This document shows, piece by piece, positions 49,162-58,412 of a stretch of 64,000 bases of DNA. Numbering within the stretch: the first letter of the stretch is position 1; each line of letters begins with the position of its first letter. The notes under the pieces are model-generated. The model saw only the letters and a list, made by a program, of their open reading frames with translations. It had not been told where the DNA came from and did no database searches. A program made the position numbers and the translations under genes. The DNA comes from Hymenobacter jeollabukensis (GTDB lineage Bacteria > Bacteroidota > Bacteroidia > Cytophagales > Hymenobacteraceae), in NCBI RefSeq assembly GCF_005771675.1, contig NZ_VAJM01000002.1, positions 744,001 through 808,000 on the forward strand, read 5' to 3'.

Positions 49162-49779
49162 ATTTTCAAAAACATTAAACCTTTACTGCTGGGCGCTTGC
49201 TTGCTTAGCGGCACTTTTTTCGTTGCCTGTCAGAAGGACAAAGCAGTCGTCCCGGCGCAGGTGCAATCGGCTACCAGCCGCGGCGCAAACCTAGAAGCTA
49301 ACCCCAGCAGCATAGACGAGGCGCTGCTCAACGCTATGGCAGCGAATGCGGGCGTGCAGGAGTTTATCCTGGACACGTACGCTGTAGCCGTTGAATACGA
49401 TCAGGCCCTAGCCGCCATGAGCCCAGACGCCCGTAACGCGTACTTTGCTACTTATGGTACGCATGGCAACCCCTATCTGGTGCGGACGCAGGCCCAAATG
49501 ACAGCGCTCTTCGAAAGCCAGAATGAGCACCGGGCAAAGATGTTTGACGATTTTCCTGGCTACCTGCAAATGGAGGCGGACAAACAATCTGCGTTCGATG
49601 CCCAACTATTCGGAATGGTTACTGCCGGTTACAATGAAGAACATGGCCTAAAAGCTGCTGGAGGAACCTGCACCGAGGCTTACTGGAGATGCTTGAGCAA
49701 GTACTGCGACAGCAACATCGGCCCATGCGGCGATGCTTGCTGGGATAATTACATCTACTGCCTGAACTCGCGTTATTAG
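49162..49779 (+). CDS. Cys-rich lipoprotein without a standard start codon
   Basis: The frame encodes a clear lipoprotein signal, KNIKPLLLGACLLSGTFFVAC, with the lipid-attachment Cys followed by QKDKAVV. An in-frame TAA at 49147 limits the start, and no ATG or GTG lies between it and the signal; only ATT (49162, 49174), CTG (49183, 49186) or TTG (49201) could initiate. I annotate from ATT 49162, since a TTG start would remove the basic n-region. The mature protein is helical, with a C-terminal Cys cluster (CTEAYWRCLSKYCDSN, then CGDACWDNYIYCL) whose six cysteines may form disulphides or bind metal. The function is unknown. Confidence 0.6.
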   Translation: MFKNIKPLLLGACLLSGTFFVACQKDKAVVPAQVQSATSRGANLEANPSSIDEALLNAMAANAGVQEFILDTYAVAVEYDQALAAMSPDARNAYFATYGTHGNPYLVRTQAQMTALFESQNEHRAKMFDDFPGYLQMEADKQSAFDAQLFGMVTAGYNEEHGLKAAGGTCTEAYWRCLSKYCDSNIGPCGDACWDNYIYCLNSRY

Positions 49780-49821
49780 CGGAAATAGACGCTAGAACAA
49801 CAGCGTTAAGCAAGCACAAAG

Positions 49822-49856
49822 AAACCGCTGTTCCACACCAGAGCAGCGGTTTTTAT
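49822..49856 (+). terminator. Intrinsic terminator of the Cys-rich lipoprotein gene
   Basis: AAACCGCTG pairs with CAGCGGTTT across a 13-base loop, followed by TTTTATTT. It lies about 43 bases after the stop at 49779. Confidence 0.85.
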
Positions 49857-50000
49857 TTAGCAATATGTGCGGTAGCTTCAAGCCAACAATTGCCAAATGA
49901 TGGGATGGTTTGGTGCCATTGCGCGCCTTTTACCGCTCGGCTGTTTATACGGCGCACCTGTCTTTAAGAAGGCCCCGAAAATCAACCCGCTTAATTTGAA

Positions 50001-51515
50001 GTGATACGCAACTACTCGCTACCCCAAGTTGCCAACAGATATAAGCCAGGCGCAAGGCTACTATCGGCCCGGTTTTTTTGCTGGTTCAGCCTGCTGCTTT
50101 TTCATGCCTGCTTCGCCGTGGCAGCTGCCCCGCCCCTTACCATCGTCAGCGGCCACATCGAGCATCCCAAGGACCGGGTAGTAATCCTGACCATCGGTGC
50201 GCACCCGGTCACGCAGCAGAGCCTGCGCAAGCTGCCCGCCTTGCTGAACGCGGCTCACGACTTCCGGATCGAAATTCCTGACCTGCCTTTCGGCCAGATG
50301 GCGGTGTTCAGCCACGGCGAAGAAACAACGCACCTGTTCCTGACGCCCGGCGACCAGTTGCAGCTGACCCTGGATACCGAACATTTCGATGAGTCGCTGC
50401 GCTTCGCCGGTACCGGCGCCAACGCCAATAACTACCTGGCGCAGTATTTTCTGCGCTTCGAGGACTTTGGCGACGCGCTGCCGCTTACGTCCCCGGCCGC
50501 CCGCACGCCCCGCGCCACCGAACCCGCCAAGCCCTGGCGCACCCCCGAGAACCAGCTGCACCGCGACGACTCGGTACGGCAGCTGCACGTAGCATTCCTG
50601 CGCACGTACGCCGCCGCGCATCCACTGCCGGTCGAGTTCCGGAGCTATGCCCGCGCCTACATCGAGCACGATATTGTGGGGTGGACGCTGATGTACCCCT
50701 ACATGCGTCGGGTGATGGAACGCCAGCCCGATTTGCCCGCGCCCGCCGGCTTCTTCGATTCTCTGCGGCGGCTGCCCGCGCTGGATTCGGCCATGCGGCA
50801 GAACAGCCCGGCCTGGAACTACCTGGTACTGGTCTACGTGACTTCGGTATTGCACCGGAATATTCTGCCCTTCACGGCGCAGAGCCTGCCGGCCCAGCTC
50901 ACAGCTCATTTCGGCAATAGTGCGACGCGGGATGTAGTGCTGGCCCGCTACTGCATGAAACTGCTGGAAGAGCAGGGCGCGGTGGAAGCGCGGCCGTTCG
51001 TGGAGTGCCTGCAGGGCCTGACGCGCGACACGCTGCTGCTCGGGCCGGTGCAGCGCCAGTACCAGCGGCAGCAGCGCTTCTACGGTACTCCCGCCCCCGA
51101 CTTCACCATGCGCGACGCCACGGGCCAGGAAGTGCGCCTGAGCGACTTCCGGGGCAAAGTAGTGTACCTGGATTTCTGGGCCAGCTGGTGCGGCCCCTGC
51201 CTGATGGAAATGCCCGCCAGCGCCACCCTGCGCAAAAAGTACGAAGGCCGGGACGTGGTGTTCCTCTACGTATCGGTGGATGCCAAGGAGCAGGCCTGGC
51301 AAAGTGCCCTGACCAAGCCCGTACTGCACGGGGCCAACGCTCGCCACGGCTGGGTACCGGGCTTCGAAGCGGCGGCAGCGAAGGCCTACGCCGTCAATGC
51401 CATTCCGGCCTACTTTATTATCGGCCGCGACGGACGGCTGCTGCCGGGCAAAGCGCCTAAACCCAGCGCCGGTCAGGCCACCATCGATGAGCTGGACGCG
51501 GCCCTGAGCCAGTAA
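50001..51515 (+). CDS. TlpA-like thioredoxin with N-terminal extension
   Basis: A 504-residue exported protein, GTG start. A hydrophobic segment (FFCWFSLLLFHACFAVAAA) acts as signal peptide or anchor. Residues about 45-140 form a DUF4369-like beta domain (VSGHIEHPKDRVVILTI, DFRIEIPDLPFGQM). A long helical region follows (140-355). The C-terminal thioredoxin fold begins at APDFTMRDATGQEVRLSDFRGKVVYLDF and contains the redox site WCGPC (Cys397, Cys400) and a cis-Pro region NAIPAYFIIG. Such proteins reduce or isomerise disulphides in the periplasm. Convergent with asd; the shared 48-bp palindrome lies between the stops. Confidence 0.9.
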   Translation: MIRNYSLPQVANRYKPGARLLSARFFCWFSLLLFHACFAVAAAPPLTIVSGHIEHPKDRVVILTIGAHPVTQQSLRKLPALLNAAHDFRIEIPDLPFGQMAVFSHGEETTHLFLTPGDQLQLTLDTEHFDESLRFAGTGANANNYLAQYFLRFEDFGDALPLTSPAARTPRATEPAKPWRTPENQLHRDDSVRQLHVAFLRTYAAAHPLPVEFRSYARAYIEHDIVGWTLMYPYMRRVMERQPDLPAPAGFFDSLRRLPALDSAMRQNSPAWNYLVLVYVTSVLHRNILPFTAQSLPAQLTAHFGNSATRDVVLARYCMKLLEEQGAVEARPFVECLQGLTRDTLLLGPVQRQYQRQQRFYGTPAPDFTMRDATGQEVRLSDFRGKVVYLDFWASWCGPCLMEMPASATLRKKYEGRDVVFLYVSVDAKEQAWQSALTKPVLHGANARHGWVPGFEAAAAKAYAVNAIPAYFIIGRDGRLLPGKAPKPSAGQATIDELDAALSQ

Positions 51516-51527
51516 ACGGCGCCGGGG

Positions 51528-51575
51528 CAAAGTCCAGGGGGCCAGGTGACGCGTCACCTGGCCCCCTGGACTTTG
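51528..51575. terminator. Perfect 48-bp palindrome, bidirectional terminator
   Basis: Twenty-four bases (starting CAAAGTCCAGG) are followed directly by their exact complement. It is centred between convergent genes (stops at 51515 and 51590) and would form a long stem in both transcripts. Confidence 0.8.
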
Positions 51576-51589
51576 ATACAATCAACTGA

Positions 51590-52585
51590 TTACTTCAGCA
51601 GCCCCTGCGCCAGCAGGTACTCGGCAATCTGCACCGCGTTGGTGGCGGCTCCCTTGCGCAGGTTGTCGGCCACCACCCACATGTTGAGCGTGTTCGGCTG
51701 CGACTCGTCGCGGCGCAGGCGGCCCACCAGCACGGCGTCCTTGCCGTGGGCGTCCTTGGGCATGGGGTAGCGGTTATTGGCCGGGTCATCAACGACTTCC
51801 ACGCCGGGCGTTTCAGCCAGCAGGCGGCGCACTTCGGCCAGATCGAAGTCGCGGGCAAACTCCACGTTCAGGGCTTCGGAGTGGCCGCCCAGCACCGGGA
51901 TGCGCACCGTAGTGGCCGTCACGCGGATGCTCTCGTCGCCCATGATTTTCTTGGTCTCCTTCACCATCTTCATTTCCTCCTTGGTGTAGCCGTTGTCCTC
52001 GAACACGTCGATGTGGGGCAGCACGTTCAGGTCGATGCGGTGGGGGTAGGCAGGGTTGGTCGGCTCCTCGCCGGCGCGCTCCTGCATCAGCTGGTCGACG
52101 GCCTTTTTGCCGGTGCCCGTCACGCTCTGGTAGGTGCTGACGACCACGCGCTCCACCTTGTAGGCCTCGTGCAGGCGGCTCAGGGCCACCACCATCTGAA
52201 TGGTGGAGCAGTTGGGGTTGGCAATGATTTTATCCTCCGCGGTGAGCACCCGGGCGTTGACCTCGGGCACCACCAGCTTCTTGGTGGGGTCCATGCGCCA
52301 GGCCGAGGAGTTGTCGATGACCACGGTGCCCACGGCGGCGAAGCGCGGGGCCTGCTCCTTGCTCACCGAGCCGCCGGCTGAGAAAATGGCCACGGCCGGA
52401 CGGGCCGCAATGGCGTCGTCCATGCTCACGACGGGGTATTGCTTGCCCTTGAACTCGATGAGCTGGCCCACCGATTTCTCGGAGGCGACGGGCAGCAGCT
52501 CCGTAACGGGGAAGTTGCGCTCTTCGAGCACTTTCAGCATCTGGCCCCCCACGAGGCCGGTGGCACCAACGACGGCTACTTTCAT
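51590..52585 (-). CDS. asd: Aspartate-semialdehyde dehydrogenase
   Basis: Reduces aspartyl phosphate to aspartate semialdehyde with NADPH, feeding lysine, threonine, methionine and diaminopimelate synthesis. The 331-residue protein has VVGATGLVGGQML (NADP-binding), NSSAWRMDP, IANPNCSTIQMVVAL with catalytic Cys126, YQSVTGTG and RIPVLGGHSEALNVE with the catalytic His235. The start at ATG 52583-52585 gives the standard MKVAVVGAT. It is a single gene; its promoter region is shared with the divergent lamin-tail protein. Confidence 0.97.
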   Translation of the reverse strand: MKVAVVGATGLVGGQMLKVLEERNFPVTELLPVASEKSVGQLIEFKGKQYPVVSMDDAIAARPAVAIFSAGGSVSKEQAPRFAAVGTVVIDNSSAWRMDPTKKLVVPEVNARVLTAEDKIIANPNCSTIQMVVALSRLHEAYKVERVVVSTYQSVTGTGKKAVDQLMQERAGEEPTNPAYPHRIDLNVLPHIDVFEDNGYTKEEMKMVKETKKIMGDESIRVTATTVRIPVLGGHSEALNVEFARDFDLAEVRRLLAETPGVEVVDDPANNRYPMPKDAHGKDAVLVGRLRRDESQPNTLNMWVVADNLRKGAATNAVQIAEYLLAQGLLK

Positions 52586-52746
52586 CTTCAGGATCAGCGA
52601 AAAACCACCTCAGCCGAGGCGGCCCGCAAAAATCGGGAAAAACGCGCGGAATTACAGCCAATGGCTTAGCTTGCGTACCGGTGCGACGTGGCCCGGCCCC
52701 AGCCGCCGGCCTCAGCACCAGCCTTTTCTGCTCCTGCCCGCTGCCT

Positions 52747-55356
52747 ATGCTGCTACGATTACTCCGCGCCCTGAGCCTGCTGCTGCTAACCGCCGCGCCC
52801 GCCGCCGCTCAGCTCAACGAAACGTTTACCGACGGCGACTTCACCGCCAACCCCGCCTGGACCGGCGACGCTACGTCCTTTCAGGTGACTGCCCAGCAGC
52901 TGCAAAGCAACGGTCCCGCCGTGACGCCCTCGCAGATTCAGCTGGTGACGCCGGGGCAGGCCGTGACGGGTACCACCTGGGAGTTCTGGGCCAACCTGCG
53001 CCTGGCTACCTCCGGCGGCAACCTCGCCGACGTGTGGCTCATCTCGGAGCAGGCCGACCTGAAGGCCACCGGCAACCGCGGCTACTTCGTGCGCCTCGGC
53101 GGCACGCCCGACGAGGTGGCCCTGTTTCGTAAGGACGCCACCGGCTCGGGCACCTACGTCATCAACGGCGCCGACGCCACGCTGGCCTCGACTACCAACA
53201 ACGTGGTGCGGGTGCGCGTGACGCGCAGCGCGGCCGGCCTGTGGAACCTGGAGCGCGACCTGACCGGCGGCAACACCTTCACCAGCGAAGGCACCGCCAC
53301 CGACAACACCTACCTGCGCAGCCAGTACCTGGGCGTGCTGCTGACGTATTCGTCGACCAACAACCGCGCTTTTTTCTTCGACGACTTCCGCGTGTCGGAC
53401 CAGACGGAACCCGGCCTGATCAGCGCTACGCCCCAGGCCGGCACCCTGCTCGACGTGCTCTTCAACGAGCCCGTGGCGGCCAATACGCCCGCTTCGGCCT
53501 TCCGCCTGGGCAGCGGGGCCGTGCCCACCGGCGCCGTGCGCGACGCCACCGACCCCGGCCTGGTGCACCTGACCTTCGCCAATACCTTCCCGCTGGGCAC
53601 CAGCACCGTGGAAGTGCGCAACGTGGTGGACCTCTACGGCAACGTGGCCAGTGGTCCGCTTACGGCCTCGTTCGTCTACAACGGCACGCCCATTCCGCCC
53701 GGGCCGAACCAGCTGCTCATCACCGAAATCCTGGCCGACGAAACCCCGCAGATCGGGCTGCCGGCCTCGGAGTTCATCGAAATCCACAACCCCTCGACCA
53801 CCAACCCGCTGGATTTGGGCGGTGTGCGCCTGACCAAGGCCGGCAATACGGCCCTGGCCGTATTCACCACCGGGGCCATCCTGCTGCCGGGCGAATACGC
53901 GGTAGTGTGCGCCAGCACCCGCGTCACGCAGTTTGCCAGCTACGGCAAGGTGTTCGGGCTGAGTAACTTCCCTGCGCTGAGCAACGCCGGTGACCAGCTG
54001 CTGCTGCGCGCCCGCGACGGGCGGCAGATTTTCGAGGTGAACTACGCCGATACTTGGTACCGCGACAACAGCAAAAAGGATGGCGGCTGGACGCTGGAAA
54101 TGATTGACACCAGCAACCCCTGCGGCGGCGCCGACAACTGGCTGGCCAGCACCGACCCGAGCGGGGGCACGCCCGGCCGCGCCAACGCCGTGCGCGCCGC
54201 CAACCCCGACCGTATCGCGCCGGCTTTGGTACGAGCCGTGGCGGCCTCGCCCACGCTGCTGCGCCTCACCTTCGCCGAAAAGCTCGACAGCGCCCTCACC
54301 GCCAATCCGGCCCTCTACAGCCTAGCCGGCGGCCCGGCCGTGCAGCGCGTGACGCCCGTGGCCTACGACTTCCGGGCCGTGGAGCTGACCCTGGCCGCGC
54401 CGCTCACCGCCAATCAGCCCTACACGCTCACCGTCGCGCGCGCCACCGACTGCGTGGGCAACGCCTCGGGCGCCCTCAGCTCGGCTACGCTGGTGCTGCC
54501 TTCGCCAGCAGCAGTCAACGACATCGTTATCAACGAGGTGCTGTTCAACCCGCGCACCGACGGGGCCGACTTCGTGGAGCTGCTCAACCGTTCCAATAAG
54601 TACATCGACCTGCAGGGCTGGCAGCTCGGCCGCGTCCGCCCCGACAGCATTGCCGAAAACCGCACCATCATCAGCGAGCCGTACGTATTGGCGCCCGGGC
54701 AGCTGGCGGTGCTCACCTCGCGCCCCGACGTGGTGCAGGCCCAGTACGCCAGCAGTAGCGAGCCGGCCGCCTTCCTGCCCGCCCTCACCCTGCCCTCGTA
54801 CCCCGACGACGCGGGCATCGTGACCCTGCTGAACGCCCAGAACACGCGCATCGACCGGTTCGACTACTCCCAGTATATGCACCTGGCCCTGCTCGACACC
54901 CGCGACGGGGTGTCACTGGAGCGCCTGCGGCCCGATGGCCCGAGCCGGGGCTCGAACTTCCACTCGGCCGCGGGCAGCGTAGGTTACGCCACGCCTGGCC
55001 GCCGCAACTCGCAGTTCCTGGCCGAGTCGGCCAGCAGCCAGCAGTTCACCATGGAGCCCGAGGTATTCACCCCCGACGACGACGGGCAGCAGGACTTCAC
55101 CACCCTCAGCTACCGACTCGACGCGGCCGGCTACGCCGCCAGCGTGACGGTGTACGACGCGCTGGGCCGCCTCACCCGCCGCCTCGTGCGCAACGAAACG
55201 CTGCCGACCACCGGCTTCATCCAGTGGGACGGCCTCACCGACAGCCGCCATAAGGCCGCCGTCGGTTATTACGTGCTGCACATCGAGCTGTACAAGCCCG
55301 GCGGTGGCGCGAAAAAGGAGTACAAGAAGACGGTGGTGGTCGGAGCGAGGCTGTAG
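52747..55356 (+). CDS. Secreted protein with two lamin-tail domains and FlgD-like C-terminus
   Basis: An 869-residue exported protein; the start at 52747 gives the signal peptide MLLRLLRALSLLLLTAAPAAA. Residues about 25-225 form a concanavalin-like laminarinase/lectin-type domain (NETFTDGDFTANPAWTGD, FFFDDFRVSD). Two lamin-tail domains follow: one near 325-480 (LLITEILADE, SEFIEIHNPS, ALSNAGDQLLL) and one near 590-740 (IVINEVLFNP, DFVELLNRSNKYIDLQGW). An Ig-like domain (about 500-590) lies between them. The C-terminal 95 residues (EPEVFTPDDDGQQD, VYDALGRLTRRL, GYYVLHIELYK) match FlgD-like/gliding-motility-type C-terminal domains used for type IX secretion. It probably acts on the cell surface. 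Confidence 0.88.
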   Translation: MLLRLLRALSLLLLTAAPAAAQLNETFTDGDFTANPAWTGDATSFQVTAQQLQSNGPAVTPSQIQLVTPGQAVTGTTWEFWANLRLATSGGNLADVWLISEQADLKATGNRGYFVRLGGTPDEVALFRKDATGSGTYVINGADATLASTTNNVVRVRVTRSAAGLWNLERDLTGGNTFTSEGTATDNTYLRSQYLGVLLTYSSTNNRAFFFDDFRVSDQTEPGLISATPQAGTLLDVLFNEPVAANTPASAFRLGSGAVPTGAVRDATDPGLVHLTFANTFPLGTSTVEVRNVVDLYGNVASGPLTASFVYNGTPIPPGPNQLLITEILADETPQIGLPASEFIEIHNPSTTNPLDLGGVRLTKAGNTALAVFTTGAILLPGEYAVVCASTRVTQFASYGKVFGLSNFPALSNAGDQLLLRARDGRQIFEVNYADTWYRDNSKKDGGWTLEMIDTSNPCGGADNWLASTDPSGGTPGRANAVRAANPDRIAPALVRAVAASPTLLRLTFAEKLDSALTANPALYSLAGGPAVQRVTPVAYDFRAVELTLAAPLTANQPYTLTVARATDCVGNASGALSSATLVLPSPAAVNDIVINEVLFNPRTDGADFVELLNRSNKYIDLQGWQLGRVRPDSIAENRTIISEPYVLAPGQLAVLTSRPDVVQAQYASSSEPAAFLPALTLPSYPDDAGIVTLLNAQNTRIDRFDYSQYMHLALLDTRDGVSLERLRPDGPSRGSNFHSAAGSVGYATPGRRNSQFLAESASSQQFTMEPEVFTPDDDGQQDFTTLSYRLDAAGYAASVTVYDALGRLTRRLVRNETLPTTGFIQWDGLTDSRHKAAVGYYVLHIELYKPGGGAKKEYKKTVVVGARL

Positions 55357-55368
55357 AAACGGGGAAAT

Positions 55369-55570
55369 AGAACGTCATCCTGAGGCGCAGCCGAAGGACC
55401 TTCCTCGAACCTTGCGCCGCCGCTAACAACAACGAGCAAACGTTTTTTAATGACTGCACCAACTGAAAGCGCAGCCACCGAGCCCTTACGATTGGGCGTT
55501 GGTGGCTGCGCTTCTCAGTTGGTGCAGGGTTTGAGGAAGGTCCTTCGGCTGCGCCTCAGGATGACGTTCT
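55369..55570. repeat. Long palindromic intergenic element (CGTCAT family, member 3)
   Basis: Outer arms of 43 bases (55369-55411 and 55528-55570) match at 42 positions and begin AGAACGTCATCCTGAGG. Inner arms at 55455-55479 and 55501-55526 (TGCACCAACTG ... GCAGCCACC) form a second stem. It lies between the lamin-tail gene and the convergent LLM oxidoreductase gene. Roughly 200 bp in total, no gene inside. Confidence 0.85.
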
Positions 55571-55594
55571 GATAACTGCGCTACCGCCTGATAG

Positions 55595-56611
55595 TTACAC
55601 TGCCGCTTGCTGCCGTAGCGTGCTCATCAGCAGCTCGTAGGAGCGGAGCCGGGCGGCGTGCTCGTAGACGTGCGAAACGACTAGCAGCTCGTTGACCTGG
55701 GTGGCCTGCACGAATTGCTCCACCTGCTTGCCCACCTTGGCCGCGCTGCCGATAAAGGAGTAAGTCATCATCATGCGCACCGATTCCTCTTCCATTTCGC
55801 TCCACAGGCCCTGCATGCTCGCCACGGGCGGCTGCATCGGCCGCGAGGTGCCCCGCACGATGTTGGTGGCCAGCTGGTAGAACGAGGTGGCCAGCCGCTC
55901 GGCATCCTCGTTCGAGTCGGCGGCAATGACGTTGACGCAGGCGGCGGCGTAGGGCTCCGAGAGGTATTGCGAGGGGCGGAAATTCTCGCGGTAGAGGTGC
56001 AGGGCGGCCTGAAGCTGACTGGGCGCGAAGTGGCTGGCAAAGGCGAAGGGCAGCCCCAGGTAAGCCGCCAGTTGGGCGCTGTAGGTGCTGGAACCCAGCA
56101 GCCAGACGGGCACGTCGAGCCCCTCGCCGGGAATGGCGCGCACCTTGGAGCCGCGGTTTTCGGCCGAGAGGTAGGTCAGCAGCTCCTGCACGTTCTGCGG
56201 AAAGTCGTTGACGGAGCCCTGCAGGTCGCGGCGCAGGGCCTGGGCGGTGAGCGGGTCGGTGCCGGGGGCGCGGCCCAGGCCCAGGTCGATGCGGCCGGGG
56301 TAGAGGGTGGCCAGCGTGCCGAACTGCTCGGCCACGATGAGCGGGGCGTGGTTGGGCAGCATGATGCCGCCCGAACCCACCCGGATGGTGGAGGTGCCGC
56401 CGGCAATGTGGCCGATGAGCACCGCCGTGGCCGAGCTGGCAATGCTGGCCATGTTGTGGTGCTCGGCCAGCCAGTAGCGTTTGTAGCCCCACTGCTCGGC
56501 GTGCCGGGCCAGGTCGAGGCTGTTGTGGAAGGTATCGGCGGGCGTGTGGCCCTCCAGAATGGGCGCCAGGTCCAGCAGGGACAGGGGCAGCTCGGGTATG
56601 TTCGTGGGCAT
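55595..56611 (-). CDS. LLM-class flavin-dependent oxidoreductase
   Basis: A 338-residue luciferase-like monooxygenase, group of proteins close to E. coli YhbW. Start ATG at 56609-56611 ([18 protein letters not shown]). Family segments include [63 protein letters not shown] and [27 protein letters not shown]. It should use reduced flavin and oxygen on an unknown substrate. It is divergent from the DUF1800 gene, 118 bases apart; no biosynthetic cluster is obvious around it. Confidence 0.93.
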   Translation of the reverse strand: MPTNIPELPLSLLDLAPILEGHTPADTFHNSLDLARHAEQWGYKRYWLAEHHNMASIASSATAVLIGHIAGGTSTIRVGSGGIMLPNHAPLIVAEQFGTLATLYPGRIDLGLGRAPGTDPLTAQALRRDLQGSVNDFPQNVQELLTYLSAENRGSKVRAIPGEGLDVPVWLLGSSTYSAQLAAYLGLPFAFASHFAPSQLQAALHLYRENFRPSQYLSEPYAAACVNVIAADSNEDAERLATSFYQLATNIVRGTSRPMQPPVASMQGLWSEMEEESVRMMMTYSFIGSAAKVGKQVEQFVQATQVNELLVVSHVYEHAARLRSYELLMSTLRQQAAV

Positions 56612-56729
56612 CGAAGTCGGAGAGTAGCTGCGAGAACAGCCGGCGGGAGCGGGTTGTTTCCCAACGGGCCACGTTCCGCACTGCCAAGTCGCGGTTAAAC
56701 CCTGCGGGCCCGATTGCGTCCAACCCAGC

Positions 56730-58202
56730 ATGACGACGCAACAACAGGTGCAGCACCTGCTCTGGCGCGCGGGCTTCGGGCCCCGCCCCCACGACGTGGC
56801 CGCCGGCCTGGCGCCGCGCAAGGTGCTGCGGCAGCTGCTCCACGACGCGGCCAGCTACCAGCCCCTCGACAGCCCGCAGATGCGCTACCGCGAGGGGCTG
56901 GCCATGACGCCCGCGCCCACGATGGATATGAAACAGGATCCGCAGGCGCCCGCGCTGAAGAAGGGCGAGCTGACGGCCGAGCAGCGCAAGGAGCAGAACC
57001 GCCAGATCCGCGACGCGTTCTACGCCATGAACACCGGCTGGCTGCAGCGCATGGCTACCTCGCCGGCCCAGCTGCGCGAAAAGCTCACCTTCTTCTGGCA
57101 CGGCCACTTCGCCTGCCGCGTGCGCCGCCCCGACCTGGCCTTGCAGCTCAACAACACCATCCGGCGCCTGGCCCTGGGCAAGTTTCCCGACCTGCTGCTG
57201 GCCGTATCGAAGGAGCCGGCCATGCTGCAATTCCTCAACAACCAGCAGAACAAGAAGCAGCGGCCCAACGAAAACTTCGCCCGCGAGGTGATGGAGCTGT
57301 TTACCATCGGCCGCGGCCACTATTCGGAGCAGGACGTGAAGGAGGCCGCCCGCGCCTTCACCGGCTGGGGCTTCGACGGGCAGGGCCAGTTCCAGTTTCG
57401 GGCGAAGCAGCACGACGACGGCCCCAAAACCTTCCTGGGCCAGACCGGCAGCTTCGGCGGCGAAGACGTGCTGCGCCTGCTCACCGAGCGCCGCGAAACG
57501 GCCCTGTTTCTGACCACCAAACTCTACCGCTTCTTCGTCAACGACCAGCCCAATGCCCAGCACATCGGGCCGCTGGCCGAGGCGTTTTACCAGTCGGGCT
57601 ACGACATTCAGGACCTGGTGGAGCGCATGTTTTCGGCCGATTGGTTTTACGACGCGGCCAACGTGGGCACCCGCATAAAGTCGCCGGTGGAGCTGCTGGT
57701 GGGCCTGCAGCGGCAGGCCGGCCTCGCGCCCGCCGACGGGCAGAAGCTGGTGTTCTGGCAAAAAGCCCTGGGGCAGACGTTGTTTCAGCCCCCGAACGTG
57801 GCCGGCTGGCCCGGCGGCCGCAACTGGATTGATTCCTCTTCGCTCTTGCTGCGCCTGCAGCTGCCCCAGGTGCTGCTGAAGCAGGCCGAAGTCAACATCG
57901 CGCTGAAGGACGACGAAAACGACTTGGCCCCGCAGCTGCCGCGTAGTGAACGGATCCTGCGCAGCCGCGGCAAGGAAGCCGGCGACGCCCCCGTGAACCT
58001 GGCTACCGTGGCCGCCCTGGTGGCGAAAACGCCCGCCGATAAGCAGGCCGCTGCCCTGGCGGGCTTTCTGCTGCAGGCCCCGCTGCGCCCCGAAAACCTG
58101 GCCCTGATCCAGCAAGCCGCGCCCGAAGGCGGCGGGCCGCAGCAGCGCTTGCGCCTGCAGGTCGGTTCGCTGCTGTCCTTTCCCGAGTACCAGCTGATGT
58201 AA
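56730..58202 (+). CDS. DUF1800-family protein
   Basis: A 490-residue protein without a clear signal peptide. The motif order fits DUF1800: [15 protein letters not shown] at the start, [97 protein letters not shown] and [10 protein letters not shown] near the C-terminus. The biochemical function of DUF1800 is not established. It is nearly always encoded next to DUF1501 proteins, as here: the DUF1501 gene follows on the same strand, separated by a 183-bp palindromic element. Confidence 0.92.
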   Translation: MTTQQQVQHLLWRAGFGPRPHDVAAGLAPRKVLRQLLHDAASYQPLDSPQMRYREGLAMTPAPTMDMKQDPQAPALKKGELTAEQRKEQNRQIRDAFYAMNTGWLQRMATSPAQLREKLTFFWHGHFACRVRRPDLALQLNNTIRRLALGKFPDLLLAVSKEPAMLQFLNNQQNKKQRPNENFAREVMELFTIGRGHYSEQDVKEAARAFTGWGFDGQGQFQFRAKQHDDGPKTFLGQTGSFGGEDVLRLLTERRETALFLTTKLYRFFVNDQPNAQHIGPLAEAFYQSGYDIQDLVERMFSADWFYDAANVGTRIKSPVELLVGLQRQAGLAPADGQKLVFWQKALGQTLFQPPNVAGWPGGRNWIDSSSLLLRLQLPQVLLKQAEVNIALKDDENDLAPQLPRSERILRSRGKEAGDAPVNLATVAALVAKTPADKQAAALAGFLLQAPLRPENLALIQQAAPEGGGPQQRLRLQVGSLLSFPEYQLM

Positions 58203-58204
58203 CC

Positions 58205-58387
58205 CTGGCGCCGGTTTAGCAAGCGAAGCGAGCGTAACCGGTGCCCCTAATAAGACAGGCTTTCAGCCTGCGGATAGCGCCCAACCAGCCTGGCTCGTCA
58301 GGCCAAGCAACGTTCGACGCAGGTTGAAAACCTGCTTTATTGCCGGCACCGGTTACGCTCCACTTCGTTGCGCTAAACCGGCGTCAG
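58205..58387. repeat. Palindromic intergenic element (second family) within the DUF1800-DUF1501 pair
   Basis: Outer arms start CTGGCGCCGGTTTAGC and end with GCTAAACCGGCGTCAG (imperfect complement over about 40 bases, including CGTAACCGGTGCC). Inner arms of 24 bases (58249-58272 and 58318-58341) pair as AATAAGACAGG ... CCTGCG. A third small stem lies in the middle. The whole unit can fold into one long hairpin. It occupies almost the entire 210-base gap between the two genes. Confidence 0.85.
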
Positions 58388-58412
58388 TTCCATAATCCCC
58401 CCAGCCTCTGCC

